Origin: Deltaproteobacteria bacterium
GTDB lineage: Bacteria; Myxococcota_A; Polyangia; Polyangiales; JADJMO01
DNA length: 64,000 nucleotides
Reading direction: 5' to 3'
Assembly: GCA_022843175.1 (NCBI GenBank)
Contig: JALHOE010000005.1
Coordinates: forward strand, 1-64,000
Within the stretch, counting starts at the first letter, position 1. Each line of letters begins with the position of its first letter. Shown here in pieces: positions 33,567 through 41,828 of the stretch. The notes under the pieces were generated by a model that saw only the letters and a list, made by a program, of their open reading frames with translations, did no database searches and had not been told where the DNA came from. The position numbers and the translations under genes are program-made.

Positions 33567-35107
33567 TCGTCCGCGGCCGCGATCTCCACAAGGGCTTCGA
33601 CGACAGCTGCGACGTCGTCGTCGTCGGCTCCGGCGCCGGCGGCGCGGTCGTCGCCGCGCTGTGCGCCGAGGCGGGGCTCGACGTCGTCGTCCTCGAGGAG
33701 GGCGGGCACTACACGCCCGAGGAGTATGGCAAGTTCCGCCCGAGCGAGTCGCTCCGTCGCCTCGGGCGCGAGTCGGGCATCTTCCCCGTCGCCGGCGTCG
33801 GCGACACGCCGCTCATCTCGCTCATGCAGGGCAAGTGCGTGGGCGGGTCGAGCGTGATGACCGGCGGCGTCTGCTTCCGCGTCCCCGACGAGATCCTCCA
33901 TCAGTGGGCGAGCGACCTCGGCCTTCCGGACATGTCGCCCGACGCGATGGCGCCGCACTTCGACGAGGTCGAGCGGCGCATTCACGTCACCGAGATCCCG
34001 CCGCACGCGCGCTCGCGCTCGACCGAGCTGTTCGTGTCCGGCGCCGAGAAGCTCGGCATCCCGATGCGCTCGATGCGCCGCAACACCAAGGACTGCGAGG
34101 GGCGCGCGCGCTGCAACTTCGGCTGCCCGATCGGCGCCAAGATGAGCGTCGACATCAGCTACCTCCCGAGCGCGCTCGAGAACGGCACGCGCATCTACGC
34201 CGACTCCCGCGTCGACGACATCCTCACCCACTACGGCCGCGCGAGCGGCGTCTCGGGGGTCGTGCTCGGCGGCCGGGAGGGCAAGCCGCAGCATCGGTTC
34301 ACCATCCACGCCAAGGTGGTGGTGATCGCGGCGGGCACCATCCACACCCCGATGGTGCTCTCGCGCGCGGGCGTCGGCACCAACACCTCGGTGCTCGGCA
34401 ACCACATCACGCTGCACCCGTCGTTCCGCGTCAGCGGCATCTTCGACGAAGAGGTGCGCGGCTGGGACGGCGCGCTGCAGAGCGTCTACTCCGATCACTT
34501 CATGGACGACGGCATCACGCTGGTCGGCATCTACAGCGCGGTCAACGTGCTCGCCGCCGCGTTCCCCGGGGTCGGCAGGGAGCACCTTCAGTACATCAAG
34601 AAGATGAAGAACGCCGCCATCTTCGGCGGGATGATCCACGACGAGGGCGGCGGCGCGGTGCGGCCGCACATCGCCGGTCGCGAGCCGATCCTCAGCTATC
34701 GCATGACGAGCGAGGACCGTCGTCGCCTGGTGCGCGGCGTCGGCATCGTGGCCGAGATGGCCTTCGCCGCCGGCGCCAAAGAGGTGATCATGCCGTGGTT
34801 CGGCTACCCGGCGATCAAGCGCGTCGAGGACATGCGCGACGCGATCCAGAATCCGCCCGATGTCTCGCGCATGGAGTGCATGTCCTTTCACCCGCTCGGG
34901 AGCGCGCGCATGGGCGTCAACGAGAAGCTCGGCGTCGTCCGCACCACCGGCGAGTCGTTCGATCTCCCCGGGCTCTACGTGGCGGACGGCAGCGTGCTGC
35001 CCACCAGCATCGGCGTGAACTCGCAGCTGCCGGTGATGGCGGTCGCCACCAAGATCGCGAGGGACCTGCTCTCGGCTTGGCCGCGCCATCAAGCGGACGC
35101 CGCATGA
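33536..35107 (+). CDS. GMC-family FAD-dependent oxidoreductase
   Basis: The protein has 523 residues. FAD is bound by VVVVGSGAGGAVVAALCAEAG near the N-terminus and by LYVADGSVLPTSIGVN near the C-terminus. The GMC substrate region contains GKCVGGSSVMTGGV, CNFGCPIGAKMSVD and the catalytic-type stretch ECMSFHPLGSARMG with its His. The CNFGCPIGAK type is common in long-chain alcohol and sterol oxidases. The start is uncertain: ATG 33536 lies inside the previous gene, and GTG 33563 overlaps its stop. The following gene overlaps by ATGA. With the aldehyde dehydrogenase downstream it could oxidise an alcohol to an acid. Confidence 0.9.
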   Translation: MARAPDGATVIVRGRDLHKGFDDSCDVVVVGSGAGGAVVAALCAEAGLDVVVLEEGGHYTPEEYGKFRPSESLRRLGRESGIFPVAGVGDTPLISLMQGKCVGGSSVMTGGVCFRVPDEILHQWASDLGLPDMSPDAMAPHFDEVERRIHVTEIPPHARSRSTELFVSGAEKLGIPMRSMRRNTKDCEGRARCNFGCPIGAKMSVDISYLPSALENGTRIYADSRVDDILTHYGRASGVSGVVLGGREGKPQHRFTIHAKVVVIAAGTIHTPMVLSRAGVGTNTSVLGNHITLHPSFRVSGIFDEEVRGWDGALQSVYSDHFMDDGITLVGIYSAVNVLAAAFPGVGREHLQYIKKMKNAAIFGGMIHDEGGGAVRPHIAGREPILSYRMTSEDRRRLVRGVGIVAEMAFAAGAKEVIMPWFGYPAIKRVEDMRDAIQNPPDVSRMECMSFHPLGSARMGVNEKLGVVRTTGESFDLPGLYVADGSVLPTSIGVNSQLPVMAVATKIARDLLSAWPRHQADAA

Positions 35108-36756
35108 AGCGGATCGTCGCGGCGGTGGCTCTCGCCGCGGTGACGTCTGCTCCCTACGCTTCCGCCTCGCTCGTCGTGTCGTTGCCGCCGGCGCCGGGCG
35201 TCGCCCCGGTGATCCCTGCGTTGTCGCGCGAGAGCGCGCTCGTGATCTGGGACGCGGCGAGCAAGCGCGAGCACCTCGTGCTCGACCTCGACGTCATCCA
35301 CTGCGAGGCTCGGCTCGGGCTCCTCGTCCCGGTGCCGGCGGTCCCCGAGCTCGCCGCGCTCGACAAGTCGCCGTTCGCGGCGCTCGCGAACGAGCTCCCG
35401 TTCGAGCGCGCGCGCACCTCGCTGGTGTTCACCGGGCAGGGGTGGAAGAACGCGCAGAAGCCGCCCGCCGGGATCGACCTCTACGCCGAGCAGCGGATCG
35501 GCGTGTTCACCGCGACGGTCCTCGCCGCGCGCGACGAGGCCTCGCTCTCGCGGTGGTTGTCGGAGGGCGGGTTCGACGCGCCGGAGGGCCTCGCGTCGTT
35601 CCGCGCGCGCTACGCAGCGCTCGGCTTCCAGCTCGTCGCGCTTCGCTACGAGCCGGCGTCGCCGCCGGAGCCGGCGATGACGAGCCAGACGCTCCGGCTC
35701 TCGTTCGCGACGCCCGCGCCCTACTTCCCGTATTTCGAGCGTACGACCGCGCGGCCGAGCTCGCGCAGCGCCTCGGTGTGGCTCGTCACGCGGAACGAAT
35801 CGCTGGTGCCGGTCGCCGCGCGCGCCGCCGGCTTCGCGCGTCCGTTCGCCGAGGGCGGGCGTTATCGCGTCGGCCGGTTCGTGGTGGAGCGCGCCATCGG
35901 CGAGCTCGCGGCGCTCCTGCCGTCGGGCGCCGAGCTGGGCGTGCAGGTGTTCGAGGACCGGAAGACCGCGCGCGACGGCTTCAGCGACGTGGTGTGGGTG
36001 CCCGAGGTGGAGCTCGCCGCGGACACCGATCGACGCGAGCTCGCGACGTTCCTCGATCCGCGCCTCGGCGATACCCCTCCGCCGGTGACGCTCGCGTCAC
36101 CGATCGCGTCGGTCCCGACCACGCCGGTCACCGTCACCACGACGCGGTGCTCGCTCGCTCTTCCCGGGCAACGCGGCGCGGGGTCGGCGTGGCTCGCGCT
36201 CGCGATCGCGCTCGGCCTGCGGCGGCGCTGGCTCGCGTCGCTGATCGCGCTCGGGTGTCGTCGCGAGAGCGCGCCGCCGCCGCCCCCAGCTCCCCCGCCG
36301 GCGATGGCGAGCGCGCCGTCGTTCGCCTCGGCCGAGCGCATGCGAGAGGTCGACGCCATCGTCCGCGGCTCCATCCCTCCGGGCGGCATTCCGGTGGTCG
36401 CGGAGGATCCCGGCGCGCCCTCGGAGCCGCCGCGGCGGCCGTCGATCAAGCTCGACGCCGTCGCCGAGGGCTCGGTCACGCGGGAGGTGGTCCTGCGGAC
36501 GGTGCGCGCGAACGCGTCGCGGTTTCGTGCCTGCTACGACCTCGGTCTGCGCACGCTCCCGAGCCTCGGCGGCAAGGTGACGGCGTTCGTCACCGTGAGC
36601 ACCACCGGCCACACCGAGAAGGCCAGGGTCAAGGACGATCTCCCGCACGCGGCGACCGTTGCCTGCCTCACGTCCGTGTTCCAGTCGCTCAGCTACCCGC
36701 CCTCCGTTCCGGCCGGCCCGTCGAGCGCGACGATCGAGCTCGAGCTGTCTCGGTGA
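35104..36756 (+). CDS. DUF2330 / MYXO-CTERM / lipoprotein AgmX-tail fusion
   Basis: The protein has 550 residues from an ATG overlapping the GMC stop. Part 1 (about 1-345) has a signal peptide and DUF2330 features (LGLLVPVPAVPELA). Then CSLALPGQRGAGSAWLALAI ... LRRR (349-375) looks like a MYXO-CTERM sorting tail, which should end a protein. Instead the frame runs straight into WLASLIALGC (376-385), which looks like the end of a lipoprotein signal peptide. It continues with a Pro-rich linker and an AgmX/PglI-type domain (about 460-550: RFRACYDLGLRTLPSLGG). No stop lies between, so this is one gene now, apparently made from two. CTG 36217 would give a normal lipoprotein start. Confidence 0.8.
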   Translation: MKRIVAAVALAAVTSAPYASASLVVSLPPAPGVAPVIPALSRESALVIWDAASKREHLVLDLDVIHCEARLGLLVPVPAVPELAALDKSPFAALANELPFERARTSLVFTGQGWKNAQKPPAGIDLYAEQRIGVFTATVLAARDEASLSRWLSEGGFDAPEGLASFRARYAALGFQLVALRYEPASPPEPAMTSQTLRLSFATPAPYFPYFERTTARPSSRSASVWLVTRNESLVPVAARAAGFARPFAEGGRYRVGRFVVERAIGELAALLPSGAELGVQVFEDRKTARDGFSDVVWVPEVELAADTDRRELATFLDPRLGDTPPPVTLASPIASVPTTPVTVTTTRCSLALPGQRGAGSAWLALAIALGLRRRWLASLIALGCRRESAPPPPPAPPPAMASAPSFASAERMREVDAIVRGSIPPGGIPVVAEDPGAPSEPPRRPSIKLDAVAEGSVTREVVLRTVRANASRFRACYDLGLRTLPSLGGKVTAFVTVSTTGHTEKARVKDDLPHAATVACLTSVFQSLSYPPSVPAGPSSATIELELSR

Positions 36757-36803
36757 TCGCGCGGGTGGTTGCCGGCCGGTCAAACGACTCATAGGAATCC
36801 CGC

Positions 36804-38336
36804 ATGCCGTTCTCGACCATCTCTCCGCTCGATGGGGCCCCGCTCGATCCCGTCGAGGCGACGCCGGCCGACTCGGTCGCGAGGCTCGTCTCGCGCGCTC
36901 GGGACGCGCAGGCCTCGTGGGCGGTCAAGCCGCTCACCGAGCGCATGGAGGCGATCTACAAGCTCAAGGACCGCATCCTCGACGCCGGCGAGCAGATCGC
37001 CAAGGTCCTCCGCGCCGAGTGCGGCAAGCCCGAGGGCGAGAGCTGGACGGCCGAGGTGATCCCCAACGCCGACCTCGTCGTGCACTGGGTCGACGCGATC
37101 GAAGAAGCGCTCGCCCCCGAGGAGATCTCGCTCGATCCGATGTCCTACCCGGGCAAGACCGGCGCGATCCACGCGGTGCCGCGCGGCGTGATCGCGCTCA
37201 TCACGCCGTGGAACTTCCCCGTCGCGATCCCGCTGCGCACGCTGGTCCCCGCGCTGCTCGCGGGCAACGCGGTCGTGTTCAAGCCGAGCGAGCACTCGCC
37301 GCGCGCGGGGGCGCTGATCGGCAAGCTCTTCGAGGGCCTCCTGCCGCACGACGTGCTGACGGTGATCCAGGGCGGCGGCGACGTCGGCGCTGCGCTCGTC
37401 GAGGCCAAGCCCGATCTGATCGTCTTCACCGGCTCGGTGCCGACCGGCCGCAAGATCGCCGAGGCGGCGGCGCGCTCGCTCATCCCCGTCAGCCTCGAGC
37501 TCGGCGGCAAGGACGCGGCGATCGTGCTCGACGACGCCGACCTCGAGCGCACCGCGCGCGGGCTGGTGTGGGGCGCCTTCAACAACGCCGGGCAGAACTG
37601 CGCGTCGATCGAGCGCGTCTATGTCCACGCCAAGATCGCGACGTCCCTCATCGACAAGATGGTCGCCCTCACCAAGACGCTGCGCATCGGCGAGGACGTC
37701 GGCCCGCTGACCACCCGCGCGCAGCTCGAGACGGTGCAGCGCCACGTCGAGGCGGCCACCGCTTCGGGCGCGAAGCTCCTCTGCGGCGGTCACGCCACCG
37801 GCAGCGGGCTCGCCTTCGAGCCGACGATCGTGCGCATCGACGACGACACCGACCGCCTCGAGGTGATGACCGAAGAGACCTTCGGGCCCGTCCTGCCGGT
37901 CGTCGTCGTGCGCGACGAGGAAGAGGCCGTGCGCCGCGCCAATGCCTCGCGCTTCGGTCTGACGGCGAGCGTCTGGACGAAGAAGGTGACGCGCGGCGAG
38001 CAGCTCGCCGAGCGCCTGCGTGCGGGCGTCGTGACGATCAACAACCACGGCTTCACGGCCGCCATCGCCGCGGCGCCGTGGAGCGGGGTGGGCGAGAGTG
38101 GTTTCGGGGTGACCAACAGCAAGCACGCGCTGCGCGAGTTCACCCGCCCGCGCTTCGTGCTGGTCGACCGCTCGAGCGCCAAGAGCGAGCTATGGTGGAT
38201 GCCCTACACGCCGAGCCTGGTGGCGACGGTGAAGGCGCTCGCGATCCTGCGCAGCGCGTCGCGCGGCATCGGCGAGAAGCTCCGCGCGCTCATTCAGCTG
38301 CTCACCAACGCGCCCAAGCGCTTGATGGGCCGATAA
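36804..38336 (+). CDS. NAD(P)-dependent aldehyde dehydrogenase
   Basis: The protein has 510 residues. It oxidises an aldehyde to a carboxylate. The family motifs are in order: ALITPWNFPVAIPL (about 131-144), VVFKPSEHSPRAG, the nucleotide loop VFTGSVPTGRKIA, the general base Glu in SLELGGKDAAI, the nucleophile Cys in NNAGQNCASIERVY, and TEETFGPVLPVV. The last 55 residues, including WWMPYTPSLVATVKALAI, extend beyond the catalytic core and are hydrophobic, as in membrane-associated fatty aldehyde dehydrogenases. It lies 47 nt after the fusion gene in the GMC operon and probably removes the aldehyde made by the GMC enzyme. Confidence 0.94.
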   Translation: MPFSTISPLDGAPLDPVEATPADSVARLVSRARDAQASWAVKPLTERMEAIYKLKDRILDAGEQIAKVLRAECGKPEGESWTAEVIPNADLVVHWVDAIEEALAPEEISLDPMSYPGKTGAIHAVPRGVIALITPWNFPVAIPLRTLVPALLAGNAVVFKPSEHSPRAGALIGKLFEGLLPHDVLTVIQGGGDVGAALVEAKPDLIVFTGSVPTGRKIAEAAARSLIPVSLELGGKDAAIVLDDADLERTARGLVWGAFNNAGQNCASIERVYVHAKIATSLIDKMVALTKTLRIGEDVGPLTTRAQLETVQRHVEAATASGAKLLCGGHATGSGLAFEPTIVRIDDDTDRLEVMTEETFGPVLPVVVVRDEEEAVRRANASRFGLTASVWTKKVTRGEQLAERLRAGVVTINNHGFTAAIAAAPWSGVGESGFGVTNSKHALREFTRPRFVLVDRSSAKSELWWMPYTPSLVATVKALAILRSASRGIGEKLRALIQLLTNAPKRLMGR

Positions 38337-38341
38337 CGCGC

Positions 38342-38347
38342 TATCCT
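38342..38347 (+). promoter_or_regulatory. Candidate -10 hexamer (TATCCT), leaderless type
   Basis: TATCCT ends 7 nt before the ATG of the Cys-rich lipoprotein. The intervening CGTTGAG is a poor ribosome site. TTGATG lies 14 nt upstream, too close for a standard -35. Confidence 0.35.
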
Positions 38348-38354
38348 CGTTGAG

Positions 38355-39392
38355 ATGAGAGCGGCAGTCCTCGTCTTGCTGGCGAGCGTCGTCGGTTGCT
38401 CGCTCGCCAGCGAGGGCACCGGTGGCGTCGACGAAGCGCTCGAGGACTCGTCGCCGTCCTCCGCCGATTCGGGCGCCGTCGTCGACGACTCGTCGTCGCC
38501 GGACACTGCAGCGCCGCCCGTCGACAGCGACACGCCGCCGGTCGACAGTGGCGCCCCGCCGTCCGACACCGCCAAGCCCGACACCGCCAAGCCCGACACC
38601 GCGCCGCCGCCCGACACCGCGCCGCCGTGTGTCGAGTCCGCGTGCGGCGCCAACCCCACCGCGGCGAAGCGCATCGGGCTCGTCGATCGCACCGTGCTCT
38701 GCCCGCCGGGCTTCGTCACGACCGACATCCAAGAGGTGCGCGACGGCGACGCCTGCTCGTGTACCTGCGCCACCACGTTGCCGCCGACCTGCAGCGGCAC
38801 CGGATCGATCCCCACCTGGTACAGCGACTCCTCGAGCTCGTGCGCGACCTCCGGGCTCGCCGTGAGCTCCTCCGGCAGCGGCTCGTGCTCGTCGCTCGGC
38901 GGCGGCGGGAGCCTCGGCAACTACTTCCGCGCGACGCCCCTCCCTGCAACCGGCGGCACCTGCGCCACGAGCGTTCTGCCCGACAAACTCGCGGCGAGCC
39001 GGCCCCGGCGCCTGTGCGAGGCGGTCACGTGCGGCGCGGCGATCTGTGCGGCGCCGTTCGTCGAGTGCATCGAGAGCACGAGCTGCGGCGGCGCGTTCCC
39101 CAACCCGCGCATCGTCGGGACCGACGTCAACGTGACCTGCCCGTTGTGCGCTTGCACCGTGAGCGGCACCTGCAGCGGCACGATGACCTTCTATGACAAC
39201 GGCAGCTGCGGCGGCAGCTCGGTGACGGTGCTCGCCAACGACAAATGCGTCAGCGTGCCGTCGAGTCGCCCGTCGTCGGTGAGCTCGTTCCGCTACACGC
39301 CGGTGATCGCCACCACCGCATGCAACCCGGCCTACACCAAGACCAAGGGCACGCCGGTGGTCACCGGCCAGCGCTCTCTCTGCTGTCGCTGA
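38355..39392 (+). CDS. Cys-rich lipoprotein with Asp/Pro repeat linker
   Basis: The protein has 345 residues. Its signal peptide ends VVGC (Cys15). An acidic Asp/Ser/Pro linker (about 30-90) contains repeats of PDTAK and PDTAPP. The remaining 255 residues hold some 25 cysteines in motifs such as DACSCTCAT, CPLCACTVSGTC and SCGGSS, suggesting disulphide-rich surface domains. The design (lipobox, acidic low-complexity spacer, Cys-rich domain) is shared with the Kazal lipoprotein on the other side of rtcB. It is probably exposed at the cell surface. No specific function is visible. Confidence 0.78.
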   Translation: MRAAVLVLLASVVGCSLASEGTGGVDEALEDSSPSSADSGAVVDDSSSPDTAAPPVDSDTPPVDSGAPPSDTAKPDTAKPDTAPPPDTAPPCVESACGANPTAAKRIGLVDRTVLCPPGFVTTDIQEVRDGDACSCTCATTLPPTCSGTGSIPTWYSDSSSSCATSGLAVSSSGSGSCSSLGGGGSLGNYFRATPLPATGGTCATSVLPDKLAASRPRRLCEAVTCGAAICAAPFVECIESTSCGGAFPNPRIVGTDVNVTCPLCACTVSGTCSGTMTFYDNGSCGGSSVTVLANDKCVSVPSSRPSSVSSFRYTPVIATTACNPAYTKTKGTPVVTGQRSLCCR

Positions 39393-39394
39393 GC

Positions 39395-39418
39395 GGCACG
39401 GGCACGGGCACGGGCACG
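39395..39418. repeat. Tandem GGCACG hexamer x4
   Basis: Four exact copies of GGCACG fill most of the 30-bp gap between the convergent stops of the Cys-rich lipoprotein gene and rtcB. Confidence 0.8.
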
Positions 39419-39422
39419 GGGC

Positions 39423-40913
39423 TCAGTAGTGACCCTTGTTCCGCCGGGCTGTGTCGCGGTCGCGTTCGCGTGACTTGTGCTCGGCCTTGCGAGCGCGGCG
39501 CGCCGGCGACGACGCGCGCTCCTCGGTGCCCTTGAGCGAGGCGAGCGGCCACAGCGTGTGCTCCACGCGCGCGAGCCCTGCCTCGACGACCGCCTGCACG
39601 ACGTCCTCGGCGCGCTTGTAGCACTGCGCCGACTCGTCGAGCGGGACGCGGCCGTCGAGGTTTACCAGCACGCCCGCGTGGCGGTACTGCTCGTCGACCT
39701 TGCGCTGATCGAGGAGCTTCACGGCCTCGCCGCGCGACATGCGCCGACCGGCGCCGTGGTTGACCGAGAAGCCGCTGCGGTACGCGCCCTCGAGCGGGCG
39801 GAGCACGTAGCTGTAGTCGCGGTTGCTCCCGGGGATGAGCACCGGATGCCCCTCCTTCTCCCACGGCGTGCCGATGAGCGCGGGGTGGCCGCCGGGGAAC
39901 GCGCGCGTCGCGCCCTTGCGGTGCACCCAGACGCTGCCGAACTCCGGGTGCTCCTCGGCCTGCACGAGGTTGTGGCTGATCTCGTAGATCAGCTCGAGCT
40001 CCTCGCGGAACACCTTGCGGAACGCGGCGGCGATCTGCTCGTAGAGGACCAGGCGATTGACGATGGCGAAGTTGGCGCCGGCGGCGACCGCGTTGACGTA
40101 GTCGGCGAAGTGCGGCGACTCGGGCGTGAAGTAGCCGAGGTCGATCTCGCGGATCGCCGGGTTCTCCTCGCGCGCAAGCTCGAAGTAGTTGGTGGCGAGC
40201 CCGTGCCCGAAGCCGCGGCTGCCGGTGTGGACCTGAACGAACAGGCTGCCGGTGTCCTCGCACTTCTGCAGCTCGATGAAGTGGTTGCCGCCGCCGAGCG
40301 AGCCGAGCTGGTCCAGGCCGCGCTCCGGGCGGCCCTTGCCGCCCCACGGGATTTTCCACGCGTCGTCGACGGGGATGCGGTGGCGCTCGGCGTGCGAGCG
40401 CTCGAACGCGGCGCCGTACTTGTGCACGTAGTGCTCGGCGCCGCCGCGCACGATGTCCTCGAAGGCGCGCTTGCCGAGCTGGCCGAAGCGGACCGAGGTG
40501 CCGCCCGCGCCCATCGACACCCGCTCCATAACCTCTCTATTGAACTCGAGCTTGCGGTCGGGCGTGGCGCGCTCGAACGGCACGCTGCTCTTCGCGCTCA
40601 TCATGCCGCAGCCGATGTCGAACCCGACCGGGCCCATGGCCACCGCGCCGGCCTCTCGGTCGGTGAGGATCACGCAGCCGACGGGGACCCCATAGCCGTA
40701 GTGCACGTCGGGCGTGATCGCGACGAGCTTGCAGCCGGGGAACTTCGTGGCGTTGACGATCTGACGGTAGAGCGTGAGCTCGGCCTCCTGCAGGAGGGTG
40801 GGGGTGAGGAAGAGGCGAACCTCGACGTCACCCGTGTCCTCGGTTTGCAGGCGGAAGTAGCCGTGGTCGGTCCGGACCGCGGAGCTCTTCCAGGTGTCGC
40901 TCGGGGACGGCAT
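39423..40913 (-). CDS. rtcB: RNA-splicing ligase RtcB family
   Basis: The protein has 496 residues. RtcB joins RNA 2',3'-cyclic phosphate or 3'-phosphate ends to 5'-OH ends with GTP and Mn2+. Visible motifs: TPDVHYGYGVPVGCV, GFDIGCGMMSA with the metal-binding Cys, SLGGGNHFIELQ, HTGSRGFGHG and NHGAGRRMSR, which carries the guanylylated His region. The first 35 residues precede the usual start. The C-terminus adds about 40 very basic and acidic residues (KAEHKSRERDRDTARRNK) not needed for the fold. No rtcA, rtcR or archease gene is adjacent. The upstream Kazal lipoprotein gene is on the same strand, 38 nt away. Confidence 0.93.
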   Translation of the reverse strand: MPSPSDTWKSSAVRTDHGYFRLQTEDTGDVEVRLFLTPTLLQEAELTLYRQIVNATKFPGCKLVAITPDVHYGYGVPVGCVILTDREAGAVAMGPVGFDIGCGMMSAKSSVPFERATPDRKLEFNREVMERVSMGAGGTSVRFGQLGKRAFEDIVRGGAEHYVHKYGAAFERSHAERHRIPVDDAWKIPWGGKGRPERGLDQLGSLGGGNHFIELQKCEDTGSLFVQVHTGSRGFGHGLATNYFELAREENPAIREIDLGYFTPESPHFADYVNAVAAGANFAIVNRLVLYEQIAAAFRKVFREELELIYEISHNLVQAEEHPEFGSVWVHRKGATRAFPGGHPALIGTPWEKEGHPVLIPGSNRDYSYVLRPLEGAYRSGFSVNHGAGRRMSRGEAVKLLDQRKVDEQYRHAGVLVNLDGRVPLDESAQCYKRAEDVVQAVVEAGLARVEHTLWPLASLKGTEERASSPARRARKAEHKSRERDRDTARRNKGHY

Positions 40914-40951
40914 CGGTTCGATGGGATGCGTCGCGAGCGAGGCCGCTCGCG

Positions 40952-41719
40952 TTACTTCGGACAGGCGCCCTTGGTCGCCCAGTCGGTGCCGGCCGCGTTC
41001 GCGACGCAGCCGTTGGAGTAGGTCTTGCCGTCGCAGCCGCAGACCGGATCGACGACCGCGAGGCACGCCTCGGGGCGCGCTTTGCACGTGCCGCCGATGT
41101 CCGTGGCGCCGCACATCGCGCCGTCCGGGTAGTCGCAGTACTGCTTGTCGGTGCACGTCTCGGGCGCGAGCTTGGTGCCGCAGTTGAACGCCGTGGCGGT
41201 GCACTTGCCCGTCTTGGCGACGTTGACGCCGGCCGCCGCGGCGAGGCACGGGTTGCCGTAGTCCTTGCCGTCGCAGCCGCACACCGGGTTGAGCTCCTTG
41301 GTGCAGCCCGCGGGAATCGCTTGGCAGGTGCCGCCCATGTCCGGCGTGGTGCAGGTGCCCGTGGGCATGAAGCAGTAGGAGCCCTTGGGGCACGGGATCC
41401 CCGCGATGCCACCGCAGAACGTTCCCGGCGCGTCGGGCTTCGCGTCGGTGACGGTGCCGGTGTCCTTCGAGGGCGCGTCGGCGGGCGCGTCGGCCGCGGT
41501 GCCGGTGTCTGCCCCGGGCTCGGTGTCCGTGGTGGCGGAGCCGGTGTCGTCGGCGGCGGAGCCGGTGTCCGTGGTGGAGGAGCCGGTGTCCGTGCTCGAC
41601 GACGTGTCGCTGACGACCGCGTCGGACGCCGCGTCGGACGTCGTACCGCCCGTGGAGTCATCGGCGCCGCTGCAGGCGAGGGGGAGGAGGGCGAAGGGGA
41701 GGAGAAGCCAAGCGCGCAT
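40952..41719 (-). CDS. Lipoprotein with two Kazal-type domains
   Basis: The protein has 255 residues from the ATG at 41719. The signal peptide ends PLAC (Cys16). A Ser/Thr/Asp/Ala-rich linker (about 18-95) is full of TDTGS-type repeats. Two related modules follow, each with PVCGCDGK(D/T)Y, a later N-x-C and a closing Cys: at about 153-190 and 215-254. The PVCGCDGxTYxNxC pattern is that of Kazal-type serine-protease inhibitor domains. It is likely to sit on the cell surface and may inhibit external or self proteases. An additional Cys-rich spacer separates the two modules. Confidence 0.85.
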   Translation of the reverse strand: MRAWLLLPFALLPLACSGADDSTGGTTSDAASDAVVSDTSSSTDTGSSTTDTGSAADDTGSATTDTEPGADTGTAADAPADAPSKDTGTVTDAKPDAPGTFCGGIAGIPCPKGSYCFMPTGTCTTPDMGGTCQAIPAGCTKELNPVCGCDGKDYGNPCLAAAAGVNVAKTGKCTATAFNCGTKLAPETCTDKQYCDYPDGAMCGATDIGGTCKARPEACLAVVDPVCGCDGKTYSNGCVANAAGTDWATKGACPK

Positions 41720-41779
41720 GGCCACGGATCTACCGTGCCCCACGCGCTCGCGCCACTACGGCCCGGGCTTTGGACGGTT

Positions 41780-41826
41780 AACGGTCGACGGACAACAGAC
41801 AACGGTCGACGGATAACGGTCGACGG
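41780..41826. repeat. Three copies of AACGGTCGACGG
   Basis: Copies lie at 41780-41791, 41801-41812 and 41815-41826, in the 109-bp gap after the prkA stop. Each holds the palindrome GTCGAC. The 11-base core occurs once more at 30842-30852. Confidence 0.8.
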
Positions 41827-41828
41827 CG

